NCBI GenBank assembly: GCA_902533295.1
Contig: CACALG010000007.1
Span: forward strand, 1 to 32,344
Direction: 5' to 3'
DNA: 32,344 bases
Source: an uncultured marine group III euryarchaeote
GTDB taxonomy: Archaea > Thermoplasmatota > Poseidoniia > MGIII > CG-Epi1
Below, in pieces: positions 14,132 through 22,105 of this stretch. The position numbers and the translations under genes are program-made. Under the pieces are notes generated by a model, which was not told the origin of the DNA, did no database searches, and saw only the letters and a program-made list of their open reading frames with translations. The stretch's first letter is position 1, and each line of letters starts with the position of its first letter.

Positions 14132-17100
14132 ATGCCTAAGAAAAAAGCTGAAAAGAAAACCGCATTGAAGAAGGAAAAGGCGCAAGCTAAAACCAAAACT
14201 GCTTCTAAGAAAAAGTCTTCAAAGGAAGCAAAAGGTCGATTAATTGTATCTCAAGAAGAAAAAGATGAAATTGATGCAGTGATTGATGCTTTCTGGCTAT
14301 TCGTTGATCTTGTTAAAAAAGCACCTAGACACCTTATGATTATTGGATTAATTACTACACTAATCGGCGCTAGTTTTTCAGGATGGGCACAAGAATTAGT
14401 TGGACAAGAAAAAGCTGGATACTGGTATGCTTTTACTGAAAGCGATGAGGAATTGAATCGGGATTTGAACGGAATGTATCCTAATTACTCGCCTGGTGAT
14501 TCTATTAAAATTGAAGGTGTTATTTCTGAAATTGAATATTACGGTGCTCTAGATGATTGTAGTGGTGTGTCTTTATCTGAACCTGAATTATGTGAAAAAT
14601 ATCCAGTTGTTCATGAAGATTTAGGAATTATTGAAACCGATTATTATACGACGTTGCAATTACAAACTACAGACTATCTTTTTCCTTCTAATATTGGTAG
14701 TGAATTTAATGAAAGTGAACTAGATATTAATTTCGCAAGTGATGAAAAATATAGGCCTGAAGCTCTAGACGGAGAAGATACCGGTCTAGGTATTTACTTT
14801 GAAAATGAAGTGGTGTCTGCTGCTGTTTTTACCAATGTAGTGTTTGAAAATATTCTTTTTTACAATGTAGATTTTACAGATACGTTCTTTGTTGATTGTG
14901 AATTCAACCAAGTATCATTTTACAATGTGAATTTTACAAAATCTGTTTTTTCAAATAGTTCATTTGACGTGGTTTTATTCAAAAATGTGACTGTCGAATC
15001 GAGCCGTTTTGAGAATGGGGATATAGAACGTTTTTTAGTTAGAGAATCGAATTTCAATAACACTAATTTTGATAAAACCGATATTCGTGCATCGAAATGG
15101 TCTTACTCTTCATTAGAAAATGGAGTTTTTCAGAGAAGTTCTATAGATATTGTAATCTTCCGCTCATTGCATGTTAATGATTTTATTATGGTTTTATCAA
15201 CCATAGAAAATAACATTGACGCCCCTGATACTGCAAACTTTGATTTCACAATGATTGAAATTGGTGAAACTGAAATTAGAGTTCCTGGAGATGTTGTGGG
15301 CCAATATCCGATAGGTGCTCAACTTCACTTTGGTGAAATTTTCTGTGTTAAATGTGATGAAGCTGAAATAAAACTAGGAGGGATTGGTGCTGGTGATGCA
15401 GGTACTGAAGGCGGTTGGCTTGAAGGTGATGTGAAAGGTGAGGGGTTCAGAATTTCTAAAAATAGTAATTTTTCTCTAAATTTAAATCATGAATACATCG
15501 CTATTGACAACGAATACATCAAAACTACTATCTGGTGGAACCTCCTATTCAATTCAATTGCGTTTTTAGGTTTTGGTATTCTTGTTTTTGCAATTGGTGG
15601 AAAATCTACAATCATGGGACTCTTCAAATTCTTTTCTCCTTTCCTAATGACTGCGGGATTTTTTTCAGTAATGTTCCTCGCCATGTCACAAAAAGATTTT
15701 TTGAATTTAAGTCGATTAATGGTTGTTTATTTCGTTCCTCCATTTGGTAAAGGAACTGTGATACCTGGAGGTATTGCTTTGGGCCTAAATCCTTGGGCTC
15801 TTGCGGTTGCTACTGCATTTGTTGACATTGCTGTTGGTGTTTTCTTGACTTGGAATTTTGATTTAGCAAAGAAAATTCCATTTATCGGTAGCGGAATTAC
15901 AAGAATTCAAAAGAAAGGAGAATCTATGTTGAAATCCCTTCCTTGGTTAGAAAGGGCTTCGGTTACTGGTATTATTGTATTTGTTATGTTTCCTTTCCAA
16001 GGTTCGGGAGCTGTTGGAGGAACTATTCTAGGAAGGGCCATTGGTCTTTCTCCAAATAAGAATCTAACTGCTGTTTCAATAGGTGCAGTTAGTGGTTCAT
16101 TCTTACTATCTGCGTCCGTCGTGTATGGATTAGGTGTTTTAGCTGTCTTAGCACCTATACAAGTCGCGGTAGCAGTTCTATTCACTGGATTGTTGATAGC
16201 TATCTACTTCACGTATCGACACTGGGATGAAATCTCAATGGATGAAGTAACCCAAACTTTAGGTTTACATAAAGAAGGAATTATTGGGGCACCGTTGACT
16301 GCTGCTGGAGGAATGGTGGGAAGTGCAGGAGAGACTGTATTGAAAGTCGCAGGAGATACTGGAAAAACTGTTGCTACTGCAGCTGACAATACTGGAAAAA
16401 TGATAACTAAAACAACCGGCAACCTTGTAGGTGGATTTTTGGGATCTTTCACTGATGATAAATATGATTTTGCAGATCCGAACAATCCTATTGAACTTGA
16501 ATCGGGAGTTTTAGTTTCAATGCCTAAAAATGGGGCAAAAAATAGTGTTGTAGTTACTGGAGGTGCGGGTTTCATTGGTTCGCACTTGGTTGATAGGTTG
16601 GTTAAAAGAGATGAGCATGTAGTAGTCCTCGACAATTTTTCTTCTGGGGAATTAGAATTCTTATATGACTCAGTTGAAAAAATAACTGTAATTGATATTG
16701 ACTTACTGAAAGATGATTTTGAAAAATATTTGAAAGGTGCAAAGATTGTCTATCATTTGGCCGCTAATCCTGAGGTCCAATTAGGAATTACAAAACCTGA
16801 AGTTATGCAGGAACAAAATGTAGATGTTACAGAAAGAGTATTAGAAGCTATGAAAAAAGGCGGGTGTGATAGAATTGTATTCACTTCAACTTCTGTTGTT
16901 TATGGAGATGCTAAGAAAATTCCTACTCCTGAAAATGCTAAATTAGAGCCTATCTCTGCTTATGGCTCTAGTAAATTAGATGCTGAAAAATTGATTGAGA
17001 AATATTGTAAAGAACATAACTTTAGAGGAGTGTCTTACAGATTTGCAAACTGTGTCGGGCCAAGAAGTAATCACGGTGTAACATATGATTTTGTAAATAA

Positions 17101-17485
17101 ATTGAAGGATAATCCAAAAGAATTAGAAATCCTAGGAGACGGGAAACAACACAAATCCTATTTCCATGTTGATGATTGTATCTCTGCAATGCTAGCTAAA
17201 GCTCCTGGTGAATTGTGTGATAAAGGAGAATTTGTAGCACTTAATGTAGGCTCAAAAGATGCTATTGATGTTGTAACTTTAGCTAATGAAGTTTGTAAAG
17301 CTTTGAAATTGAAAGATGTTGACTACAAATTCACTGGTGGAGTTGATGGTGGAAGAGGGTGGAAAGGCGATGTGAAGAAAATGAGATTGGACATCAAGAA
17401 ATTGAAATCTCATGGTTGGGATCCACAGTATACAAGTAGGAAAGCTATTAACGAAACTGCGAAATGGCTTGACGAAAATTATTAA
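14132..17485 (+). CDS. Fusion: Lys-rich tail, pentapeptide-like repeats, small-multidrug-export-like membrane domain, NAD-dependent sugar epimerase
   Basis: A single 1117-codon frame. Residues 1-36 are a Lys/Ala tail; a membrane span lies at about 66-83. Residues 225-335 hold phenylalanine-centred five-residue repeats (FTNVVFENILFYNVDFTDTF and so on) typical of a pentapeptide beta-helix. Spans from about 470 lead into a domain resembling Sm_multidrug_ex (PPFGKGTVIPGGIALG; MFPFQGSGAVGGTILG), about 505-695. A Gly/Thr/Ala amphipathic linker (about 715-770) follows. From about 804 an extended SDR epimerase begins: VVVTGGAGFIGSHLV, STSVVYGD and the catalytic YGSSK, resembling UDP-glucose 4-epimerase. 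An internal ATG at 16520 precedes the epimerase, without a TATA-like box. Joint function in surface glycan or lipid precursor handling is inference. Confidence 0.9.
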   Translation: MPKKKAEKKTALKKEKAQAKTKTASKKKSSKEAKGRLIVSQEEKDEIDAVIDAFWLFVDLVKKAPRHLMIIGLITTLIGASFSGWAQELVGQEKAGYWYAFTESDEELNRDLNGMYPNYSPGDSIKIEGVISEIEYYGALDDCSGVSLSEPELCEKYPVVHEDLGIIETDYYTTLQLQTTDYLFPSNIGSEFNESELDINFASDEKYRPEALDGEDTGLGIYFENEVVSAAVFTNVVFENILFYNVDFTDTFFVDCEFNQVSFYNVNFTKSVFSNSSFDVVLFKNVTVESSRFENGDIERFLVRESNFNNTNFDKTDIRASKWSYSSLENGVFQRSSIDIVIFRSLHVNDFIMVLSTIENNIDAPDTANFDFTMIEIGETEIRVPGDVVGQYPIGAQLHFGEIFCVKCDEAEIKLGGIGAGDAGTEGGWLEGDVKGEGFRISKNSNFSLNLNHEYIAIDNEYIKTTIWWNLLFNSIAFLGFGILVFAIGGKSTIMGLFKFFSPFLMTAGFFSVMFLAMSQKDFLNLSRLMVVYFVPPFGKGTVIPGGIALGLNPWALAVATAFVDIAVGVFLTWNFDLAKKIPFIGSGITRIQKKGESMLKSLPWLERASVTGIIVFVMFPFQGSGAVGGTILGRAIGLSPNKNLTAVSIGAVSGSFLLSASVVYGLGVLAVLAPIQVAVAVLFTGLLIAIYFTYRHWDEISMDEVTQTLGLHKEGIIGAPLTAAGGMVGSAGETVLKVAGDTGKTVATAADNTGKMITKTTGNLVGGFLGSFTDDKYDFADPNNPIELESGVLVSMPKNGAKNSVVVTGGAGFIGSHLVDRLVKRDEHVVVLDNFSSGELEFLYDSVEKITVIDIDLLKDDFEKYLKGAKIVYHLAANPEVQLGITKPEVMQEQNVDVTERVLEAMKKGGCDRIVFTSTSVVYGDAKKIPTPENAKLEPISAYGSSKLDAEKLIEKYCKEHNFRGVSYRFANCVGPRSNHGVTYDFVNKLKDNPKELEILGDGKQHKSYFHVDDCISAMLAKAPGELCDKGEFVALNVGSKDAIDVVTLANEVCKALKLKDVDYKFTGGVDGGRGWKGDVKKMRLDIKKLKSHGWDPQYTSRKAINETAKWLDENY

Positions 17486-17509
17486 GTTAGACTGTTCAAA
17501 GTCAGAGTA

Positions 17510-17587
17510 GCTCCTGTAGTGTAGTCCGGCCCATCATTTCGGCTTCTCGAGCCGAGCACCCGGGTTCAAATCCCGGCGGGAGCACCA
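17510..17587 (+). tRNA. tRNA-Glu (CTC)
   Basis: Acceptor GCTCCTG pairs with CGGGAGC, including one G-U pair. The anticodon stem TCGGC/GCCGA encloses loop TTCTCGA (anticodon CTC), and the T-arm is CCGGG-TTCAAAT-CCCGG. Discriminator A is at 17584 and an encoded CCA at 17585-17587. The gene starts 24 nt after the epimerase-fusion stop. No intron. Confidence 0.96.
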
Positions 17588-17597
17588 TATTCAATTA

Positions 17598-17616
17598 ACT
17601 TAAATGATATATATGT
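17598..17616 (+). promoter_or_regulatory. Promoter element of SHOCT gene 1 (copy A of a 19-nt repeat)
   Basis: ACTTAAATGATATATATGT lies at -37 to -19 from ATG 17635. The same 19 bases lie at the same distance before SHOCT gene 2 (27492-27510). It contains a TATA-like GATATATA at the right distance for a leaderless transcript. Confidence 0.7.
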
Positions 17617-17634
17617 CCTAAATTTAGTGAATAC

Positions 17635-18309
17635 ATGAAAAGCCCAGCTGAAAGTTCAGACAATCTGGACGAACTACGTCAATTACATGAATTAAAAGAC
17701 AAGGGGATTTTGTCTGAGGATGAATTTAATGAGCAAAAGACTAAAATATTGAACAGAAAAACACAAGAAACTCTAACTAATCAGCATGTTGATCCTCAAA
17801 CAAGCATTTGGGGAAGTGCTTCATGGATTACTCAATGGAAATCAAAAGAAGAAAACACAATAAGAGGGTTTCCAGCACGATTTAATCACTACAATCATCC
17901 TTTTAGACCTTGGTTTGGAGCTTTTTCAAATAACGTAGTTGCTGGTCTTACAGGTTCTTCAAAATTAGTTATAGAACCCGGTCAAATTACTGAGTATACT
18001 GAGGCTTTAGGTTATAGAACTAAAAGAGATTTAGACTTAAGAACTTTTGATTCTATAGAATTTGTAAGATTACCTAATCAATATTTACTATCTTTAAGTT
18101 GGATAATATCTTTGACCTTTTGGGGTGCAATCATAGGTATACCTTTAGCTATCTACAGTTTCTGGGAGAAACAGGTTTTCTTGGTTGTTCATTTCGGTAT
18201 GAAAAGTACTACGAATAATCCTATGATCATCCGAATTGAAGGTGGTGACTGGCGAGAAAGAATTTCCCATTTTCAGAACGTACTAAACAAAAATCGAGAA
18301 GAAAAATAA
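17635..18309 (+). CDS. SHOCT-domain protein with PH-like membrane-associated domain
   Basis: The N-terminal 40 residues are a SHOCT (short C-terminal-type) oligomerisation helix pair: ELRQLHELKDKGILSEDEF, then QKTKIL. The C-terminal part contains GSSKLVIEPGQITEYTEALG and DLDLRTFDSIEFVRL, a PH-like beta pattern. A hydrophobic hairpin (LLSLSWIISLTFWGAIIGIPLAIYSF region) and a further beta region ending NPMIIRIEGGDWRERISHF follow. Probably a small peripheral or integral membrane protein, exact role unknown. One of three SHOCT proteins in this window; it shares its promoter element with the second. Confidence 0.78.
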   Translation: MKSPAESSDNLDELRQLHELKDKGILSEDEFNEQKTKILNRKTQETLTNQHVDPQTSIWGSASWITQWKSKEENTIRGFPARFNHYNHPFRPWFGAFSNNVVAGLTGSSKLVIEPGQITEYTEALGYRTKRDLDLRTFDSIEFVRLPNQYLLSLSWIISLTFWGAIIGIPLAIYSFWEKQVFLVVHFGMKSTTNNPMIIRIEGGDWRERISHFQNVLNKNREEK

Positions 18310-18347
18310 TCCATTTAACTCTTGTCAAAGGCAGCCATCCCTTCTTA

Positions 18348-18355
18348 CTTAAATA
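18348..18355 (+). promoter_or_regulatory. TATA-like box before the blue-copper gene
   Basis: CTTAAATA lies 29 to 22 nt before ATG 18377. The same octamer precedes the starts at 26400 and 28317 at nearly the same distance, giving a local TATA consensus for leaderless genes. Confidence 0.5.
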
Positions 18356-18376
18356 TCAAGACTTAAAGTACAATGT

Positions 18377-19144
18377 ATGTTGCAAATAATATATAGGAAC
18401 AAAAGGCAATTTTTGGCTTTAGCAATTTTTCTTGTGATGTCTGTAATCTTAGTCATGATTCCCTCTGCCTCGGCTGAGGAACATAATGTTTCTATTACAG
18501 ATGATATGAAATTTAATCCTGAAGATTTGACAATCAATGTAGAAGATACTGTTACTTGGACAAATAATGATGGAATGGGGCACACTGCAACTAGCACAGA
18601 TGGGCCTGCTTCCTTTGATTCTGGGAATATAGATACTGGGGCTACATGGTCTTTTACTTTTACTGAAGCTGGAACATACAATTACACATGTGACTATCAC
18701 AGTTCAATGACTGCCTCAATTACTGTTGTGGAATCTGATGGTGGTGATGGATCTAATGACACTGACGATGGTAATGGATCTAATGACACTGAAGAATCTC
18801 CCGATAGTGACAATGATGGTATTTCAGATGAGGATGATTCTTGTCCTGAGGAAGATGCGAGTGGACATGATGCTGATGCTGATGGTTGTATAGATGATAG
18901 TGACAATGATGGTGTGAAGAACGATGTTGATGTTTGTCCTTTTGACGCAACAGATGGATGTATCGCAAATCTAGAAGGGAATAATGAAACGTTCATTGAA
19001 GGTTGTACAGATACCAGGGCTGAAAATTATAATTCTGAAGCAACGGATGATGATGGAGGTTGTCAATACGCTGTAGAAGATTCACCGAGTGTCGGCTTTT
19101 TAGTTGCAATTAGTTGCTTAATGGTAGCATTAAGAAGAAGATGA
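18377..19144 (+). CDS. Secreted plastocyanin-like blue-copper protein with calcium-binding repeats and C-terminal sorting signal
   Basis: Signal peptide to about residue 33 (VMIPSASAEE). The cupredoxin domain (about 36-118) has all four type-1 copper ligands: His69 (GHTATS), Cys105 (YTCDYH), His108 and Met111 (HSSM). A Ser/Asp/Asn linker leads to thrombospondin-type-3-like calcium repeats (DSDNDGISDEDDSCP; DSDNDGVKNDVDVCP) and a CTDTRAENYNSEATDDDGGC module. The tail is a short hydrophobic helix with terminal Arg-Arg-Arg (SVGFLVAISCLMVALRRR), resembling an archaeosortase-type or membrane-retention signal. Likely an outside electron carrier. Its stop overlaps the start of the epimerase gene as ATGA. 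Confidence 0.93.
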   Translation: MLQIIYRNKRQFLALAIFLVMSVILVMIPSASAEEHNVSITDDMKFNPEDLTINVEDTVTWTNNDGMGHTATSTDGPASFDSGNIDTGATWSFTFTEAGTYNYTCDYHSSMTASITVVESDGGDGSNDTDDGNGSNDTEESPDSDNDGISDEDDSCPEEDASGHDADADGCIDDSDNDGVKNDVDVCPFDATDGCIANLEGNNETFIEGCTDTRAENYNSEATDDDGGCQYAVEDSPSVGFLVAISCLMVALRRR

Positions 19145-19536
19145 AAATTAGGCATCTTGGTATAGCTGTAGATTCTATCGAAGAGAGATTACCGGTATGG
19201 GAATCATTTGGACTTAAATTACATCATACTGAAGAAGTAGATTCTGAAGGTGTGACTACTGCACACTTGAAAGTTGGCGAGTATGAAATTGAATTGCTTG
19301 AACCAATGGGAAAAGATACTCCTGTTGGTAAATTTATTGACAAAAAAGGTCCTGGAATCCATCATTTAGCCTTAGAAGTTGATGATATCAATGAATCCTT
19401 AGAAAAAGCAAAAAAGAACGGTTTAGAGCCTATTGGAGAAGCTCCGCGCCCTGGTGCTGATAATACTCTTGTGGCTTTTTTCCATCCTAAAGACACCGGT
19501 GGAGTTTTGCTAGAAATCGTTCAATGCAAAAATTAA
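19141..19536 (+). CDS. mce: Methylmalonyl-CoA epimerase
   Basis: Vicinal-oxygen-chelate enzyme interconverting (R)- and (S)-methylmalonyl-CoA for propionate and odd-chain or branched amino-acid catabolism. Residues fitting metal ligands are His5 (IRHLGIAV), His74/75 (GPGIHHLALEV) and Glu125 (GVLLEIVQ). The 131-residue length is normal. ATG 19141 forms an ATGA overlap with the blue-copper gene stop, so translation is coupled even though the products seem unrelated. The mutase subunits are not in the window. The stop overlaps the convergent gene's stop within TTAA. Confidence 0.95.
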   Translation: MKIRHLGIAVDSIEERLPVWESFGLKLHHTEEVDSEGVTTAHLKVGEYEIELLEPMGKDTPVGKFIDKKGPGIHHLALEVDDINESLEKAKKNGLEPIGEAPRPGADNTLVAFFHPKDTGGVLLEIVQCKN

Positions 19537-19730
19537 TCTTCTTTATTTTTAGATAAAAGAGAATATAAAACAAAGGGGCTTGTTAAAACAAATATCATAG
19601 CAAGAAATCCATGAGTACGACTTATTAGACTGTCTTCATCTATGTAAAATTCAATAAAAAATCCAATCACGATTACTATGACTCCGATACCAATTCTAAA
19701 TGGAAGTGAAGGTCCAGTCTCTTCGGACAT
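19533..19730 (-). CDS. Small two-span membrane protein
   Basis: A 65-residue protein, not recognised. Two hydrophobic helices (about 12-28 and 41-58) are separated by an acidic turn (FYIDEDSLISRTHG), and the tail is charged (SKNKED). Support for reality: a TATATTTATAT box at the right distance from ATG 19730, a clean fit between neighbours, and stops that overlap by design with mce. Could be a subunit or regulator of a neighbouring membrane protein. Confidence 0.65.
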   Translation of the reverse strand: MSEETGPSLPFRIGIGVIVIVIGFFIEFYIDEDSLISRTHGFLAMIFVLTSPFVLYSLLSKNKED

Positions 19731-19747
19731 GCGAAGATAATTGATTG

Positions 19748-19758
19748 TATATTTATAT
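19748..19758 (-). promoter_or_regulatory. TATA-like box for the small membrane protein
   Basis: TATATTTATAT, symmetrical in composition, lies 18 to 28 nt before ATG 19730 on the minus strand, immediately after the DUF63 gene stop at 19777. Confidence 0.45.
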
Positions 19759-19776
19759 CATTTATTGAAATTAAAA

Positions 19777-20892
19777 CTAAGTTCCAAACATTATTCTTAG
19801 AACATCTCTAGTTCCAGGTCCCAATCCTAGAGCTAATAAAAACATCAAAAGAAGTGCAACCATCTGAGGTTCCTCCTCTTTGCTTTTTTCGGTTTCGAGG
19901 GCGTAGATTATTCCTGTTACTACTACAAATTTCAAAAGTATCATTACTGATGCTGTACCGAAATATTCTATAAAGAAATCCGGAAGAACGTGTTTTTCTG
20001 TATACCCGTATTCATCTATGCCTAAGTATGTGGCGCTACCATCAAGAAAATGACCAAAATACAATAAACGATATATTCTATTCAATGGCATTATAAACCA
20101 AGAAAAGAACCATACCAGAAAAGTCACGCATGATGCAAGAACTACTGTGTTCCATAACATTTCTGGGTGTTTCATTTCATTTTGTGCTAAGTTTAGATAT
20201 GTCCAAATTAAAACCAAGGTATTCGTTATTCCAAAAAATAAAATTGGATCTCTAAGGGGTTGCCCTCTGTAAAATTCTGCAGTTAATGCGCTTGCGCAAA
20301 GAACTAACAAAGCCCATGAAGAGGGATGTAACCATTCACCAGGTGCAAAGTACCACCATAAACCATAACCAAGTATTGCGAACGAAACTAGGCCTAGGCC
20401 TTTTGTCAATGGAGGCAAAGGACTTCGGGCCACCCAAACTCCTACGGCAATGACAAATAATCCATAAATTACGAGAGCTCCGTAAACTAATGGTGAAATG
20501 AAGAAATATTGAAGAGGAGGTTCAAACATATCTGCATCTTCTAATACTCTAACAACGCCACCAAGAATTAACAAAGGTACTGATGCGAAAACGAATCTAT
20601 CATTCAATTCTATTTTCCAATCGCTTAATAATTCATGTATAAACATAAACAATAGGAAGAAACAGAAACCGTACGCTATTGTGTTGTAAATATTGTATTT
20701 CGCGCCTGCTTCACCTTTAGAATCGGCCATTATAGGATCAACAAAATGATCTGTCCAAAAATCATTGACTTGAGGGATGAATTGTATAGCTAGAAGAAGG
20801 ACCAGTATAATTGCCGCTCCCAAAATGTATTTATTTTCAGTAATTTTATAGCCTTCATGGCGAGAGATTGCAATGTCTGGTTTGTCTTCCAT
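19777..20892 (-). CDS. DUF63 archaeal membrane protein
   Basis: A 371-residue polytopic protein with about nine spans. Family marks seen: [15 protein letters not shown], a [14 protein letters not shown] segment (the R.led motif), and the C-terminal signature [21 protein letters not shown] followed by a [12 protein letters not shown] helix. DUF63 is largely confined to archaea and its function is unknown. The conserved charged and polar residues inside the membrane hint at an enzymatic or transport role. Start and stop share a base with the upstream small membrane protein (TAATG), so the two form an operon. Confidence 0.92.
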   Translation of the reverse strand: MEDKPDIAISRHEGYKITENKYILGAAIILVLLLAIQFIPQVNDFWTDHFVDPIMADSKGEAGAKYNIYNTIAYGFCFFLLFMFIHELLSDWKIELNDRFVFASVPLLILGGVVRVLEDADMFEPPLQYFFISPLVYGALVIYGLFVIAVGVWVARSPLPPLTKGLGLVSFAILGYGLWWYFAPGEWLHPSSWALLVLCASALTAEFYRGQPLRDPILFFGITNTLVLIWTYLNLAQNEMKHPEMLWNTVVLASCVTFLVWFFSWFIMPLNRIYRLLYFGHFLDGSATYLGIDEYGYTEKHVLPDFFIEYFGTASVMILLKFVVVTGIIYALETEKSKEEEPQMVALLLMFLLALGLGPGTRDVLRIMFGT

Positions 20893-21299
20893 TAATTTCC
20901 AGCTTCTAGCTCTCTTTTGATTCTAGCTGCCCTAAATGACATTATACTAAAGAACATATATTCTCCACAGAGTATTAGCAGTGCCATGTGGGCTATTACA
21001 GATTTGCTAAAGTCTCCTGTTAACACTTCTGGTAACTTCTGTGCGCCCCCTAGAACGCCTATCAATGCAAACACTGCAGTAGCATGCATTGCATGCATTT
21101 TCATACTTTCATTTGAAAATGCTAAATATCCGGGTATTAGGAATCCTAACCCAATAACTGCAGGAATCAATGCAGTATATTCACTGGAATCCAAATAAAA
21201 TAATAGACCTATAACTATCAACAAAAATCCTTGCAACATTGCAATCATAGGCATGTTTCCCAAAATCCATTGCATTGTGCTTCTCTGTTCCTCTGTCAT
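20892..21299 (-). CDS. Four-span membrane protein upstream of DUF63
   Basis: A 135-residue protein, no family recognised. Four hydrophobic helices; the second pair contains a histidine-rich [19 protein letters not shown] segment, which looks conserved rather than random. The C-terminus is basic and cytoplasmic ([13 protein letters not shown]). It is translationally coupled to the DUF63 gene, suggesting they work together. Its ATG (21299) is divergent from the DUF3147 gene, with a TTTAAC box about 26 nt upstream on the minus strand. Confidence 0.75.
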   Translation of the reverse strand: MTEEQRSTMQWILGNMPMIAMLQGFLLIVIGLLFYLDSSEYTALIPAVIGLGFLIPGYLAFSNESMKMHAMHATAVFALIGVLGGAQKLPEVLTGDFSKSVIAHMALLILCGEYMFFSIMSFRAARIKRELEAGN

Positions 21300-21330
21300 A
21301 GTTAAGCATTTTAGAAGGGGCGTTAAAGCA

Positions 21331-21358
21331 TATTTGTCGAGTTATAGCTAAATAGTGT
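21331..21358 (+). promoter_or_regulatory. Promoter element of the DUF3147 gene (copy A of a 28-nt repeat)
   Basis: These 28 bases match 21752-21779 at 27 positions. The identical 21-nt core (21338-21358) lies at -38 to -18 from ATG 21376, exactly as copy B lies from ATG 21797. GCTAAATAG is the likely TATA part, and the preceding CGAGTTATA may be a BRE or operator. Confidence 0.65.
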
Positions 21359-21375
21359 GTAATTTTATCGTGCGC

Positions 21376-21732
21376 ATGGACTGGTTAAACCTAATAGGTA
21401 AAGGACTTTTTTCTGGAGCTGTGATAGTGACTGCCAGTGAGATTGCCAAGAAATCGACCATATTTGGTGCATTAGTTATCTCACTGCCTCTCGCAAGTAT
21501 AATGTCAATGACTTGGTTGTATAACGACACTAAAGATACCTCGCAGGTGGCTGACTTTGCTGAGAGTATCCTTTGGTTAGTCATTCCCTCATTGGTACTA
21601 TTTGTTGCCCTACCTTTCCTCCTAAGGAGGGGCTGGGAATTTGAACATGCAATGGGTATTGGAATTCTATTGACAATCGTCGCCTACGCGGCTGGTGTGA
21701 CTCTCGCTAAATCACTCGGAACTGTCTCATAG
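21376..21732 (+). CDS. DUF3147 small membrane protein
   Basis: About 118 residues with four hydrophobic helices. The SEIAKKSTIFGALVISLPLAS and MTWLYNDTKDTSQVADFAESILWLVIPS stretches, and the LPFLLRRGWEF turn, match DUF3147, a family of unknown function sometimes discussed with small transporters. ATG 21376 is preferred over in-frame GTG codons at 21355 and 21370, because the duplicated promoter has the same spacing to ATG in the next gene. The following gene carries a copy of the same promoter. Confidence 0.85.
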   Translation: MDWLNLIGKGLFSGAVIVTASEIAKKSTIFGALVISLPLASIMSMTWLYNDTKDTSQVADFAESILWLVIPSLVLFVALPFLLRRGWEFEHAMGIGILLTIVAYAAGVTLAKSLGTVS

Positions 21733-21751
21733 GTACTAAGATACATCTGCT

Positions 21752-21779
21752 TATTTGCCGAGTTATAGCTAAATAGTGT
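21752..21779 (+). promoter_or_regulatory. Promoter element of the pterin dehydratase gene (copy B of a 28-nt repeat)
   Basis: Second copy of the element at 21331-21358, with one mismatch (C for T at 21758). Its distance to ATG 21797 is the same as in copy A, and the surrounding sequence is not similar. Confidence 0.65.
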
Positions 21780-21796
21780 CCATTTGTCCATACAAT

Positions 21797-22096
21797 ATGG
21801 ACTTATTGGCAGATGATGATATTGCAAGTCGAATAAGAATGGTTGGGCCTTGGGAACATGATTCTGAAGAGAAGATGTTGATTCGTGAAACGATGTTCAA
21901 AGATTTCATGGAAGCTATGGGCTTTCTAAACAAATTAGCTGAGGCTGCAGAAAAATTGAATCATCACCCTGACATGACGCTTTGTGAATATAATCGTGTA
22001 ATTGTTACAACTACTACTCATGATGCCGGAGGAATTACAGATAATGATATTCGTTTGGCACAAGATTTTGAAGAAATTTTAGAAGGTTACGACTAA
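21797..22096 (+). CDS. Pterin-4a-carbinolamine dehydratase-like protein (PCD/DCoH)
   Basis: A 99-residue protein. The core FKDFMEAMGFLNKLAEAAEKLNHHPD, the CEYNRVIVTTTTHDAGGITDNDI strand-helix and the terminal LAQDFEEI helix match the family; the active-site His pair (NHHPD) and the THDAGG motif are intact. It recycles 4a-hydroxytetrahydrobiopterin. No aromatic amino-acid hydroxylase lies nearby, so a molybdopterin-related role, as suggested for other prokaryotic members, is possible. ATG 21797 is used rather than GTG 21776, because the latter lies inside the repeated promoter. PlsC follows nine bases later. Confidence 0.92.
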   Translation: MDLLADDDIASRIRMVGPWEHDSEEKMLIRETMFKDFMEAMGFLNKLAEAAEKLNHHPDMTLCEYNRVIVTTTTHDAGGITDNDIRLAQDFEEILEGYD

Positions 22097-22105
22097 AATT
22101 AAAAA

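Noticed and set aside
14821-15140. CRISPR-like or DNA tandem repeat array in the 14.8-15.1 kb region
   Set aside because: The periodicity is at protein level (five residues, Phe-centred); the nucleotide repeats are not conserved and no spacer pattern exists.
16520-17485. Independent epimerase gene starting at ATG 16520
   Set aside because: The frame is continuous with the membrane part and there is no promoter-like sequence 26 nt upstream.
18697-18996. Minus-strand frame with Ser/Pro-rich translation opposite the calcium repeats
   Set aside because: It is the complement of Asp/Gly/Asn-rich codons of the blue-copper gene and has no promoter or family signal.
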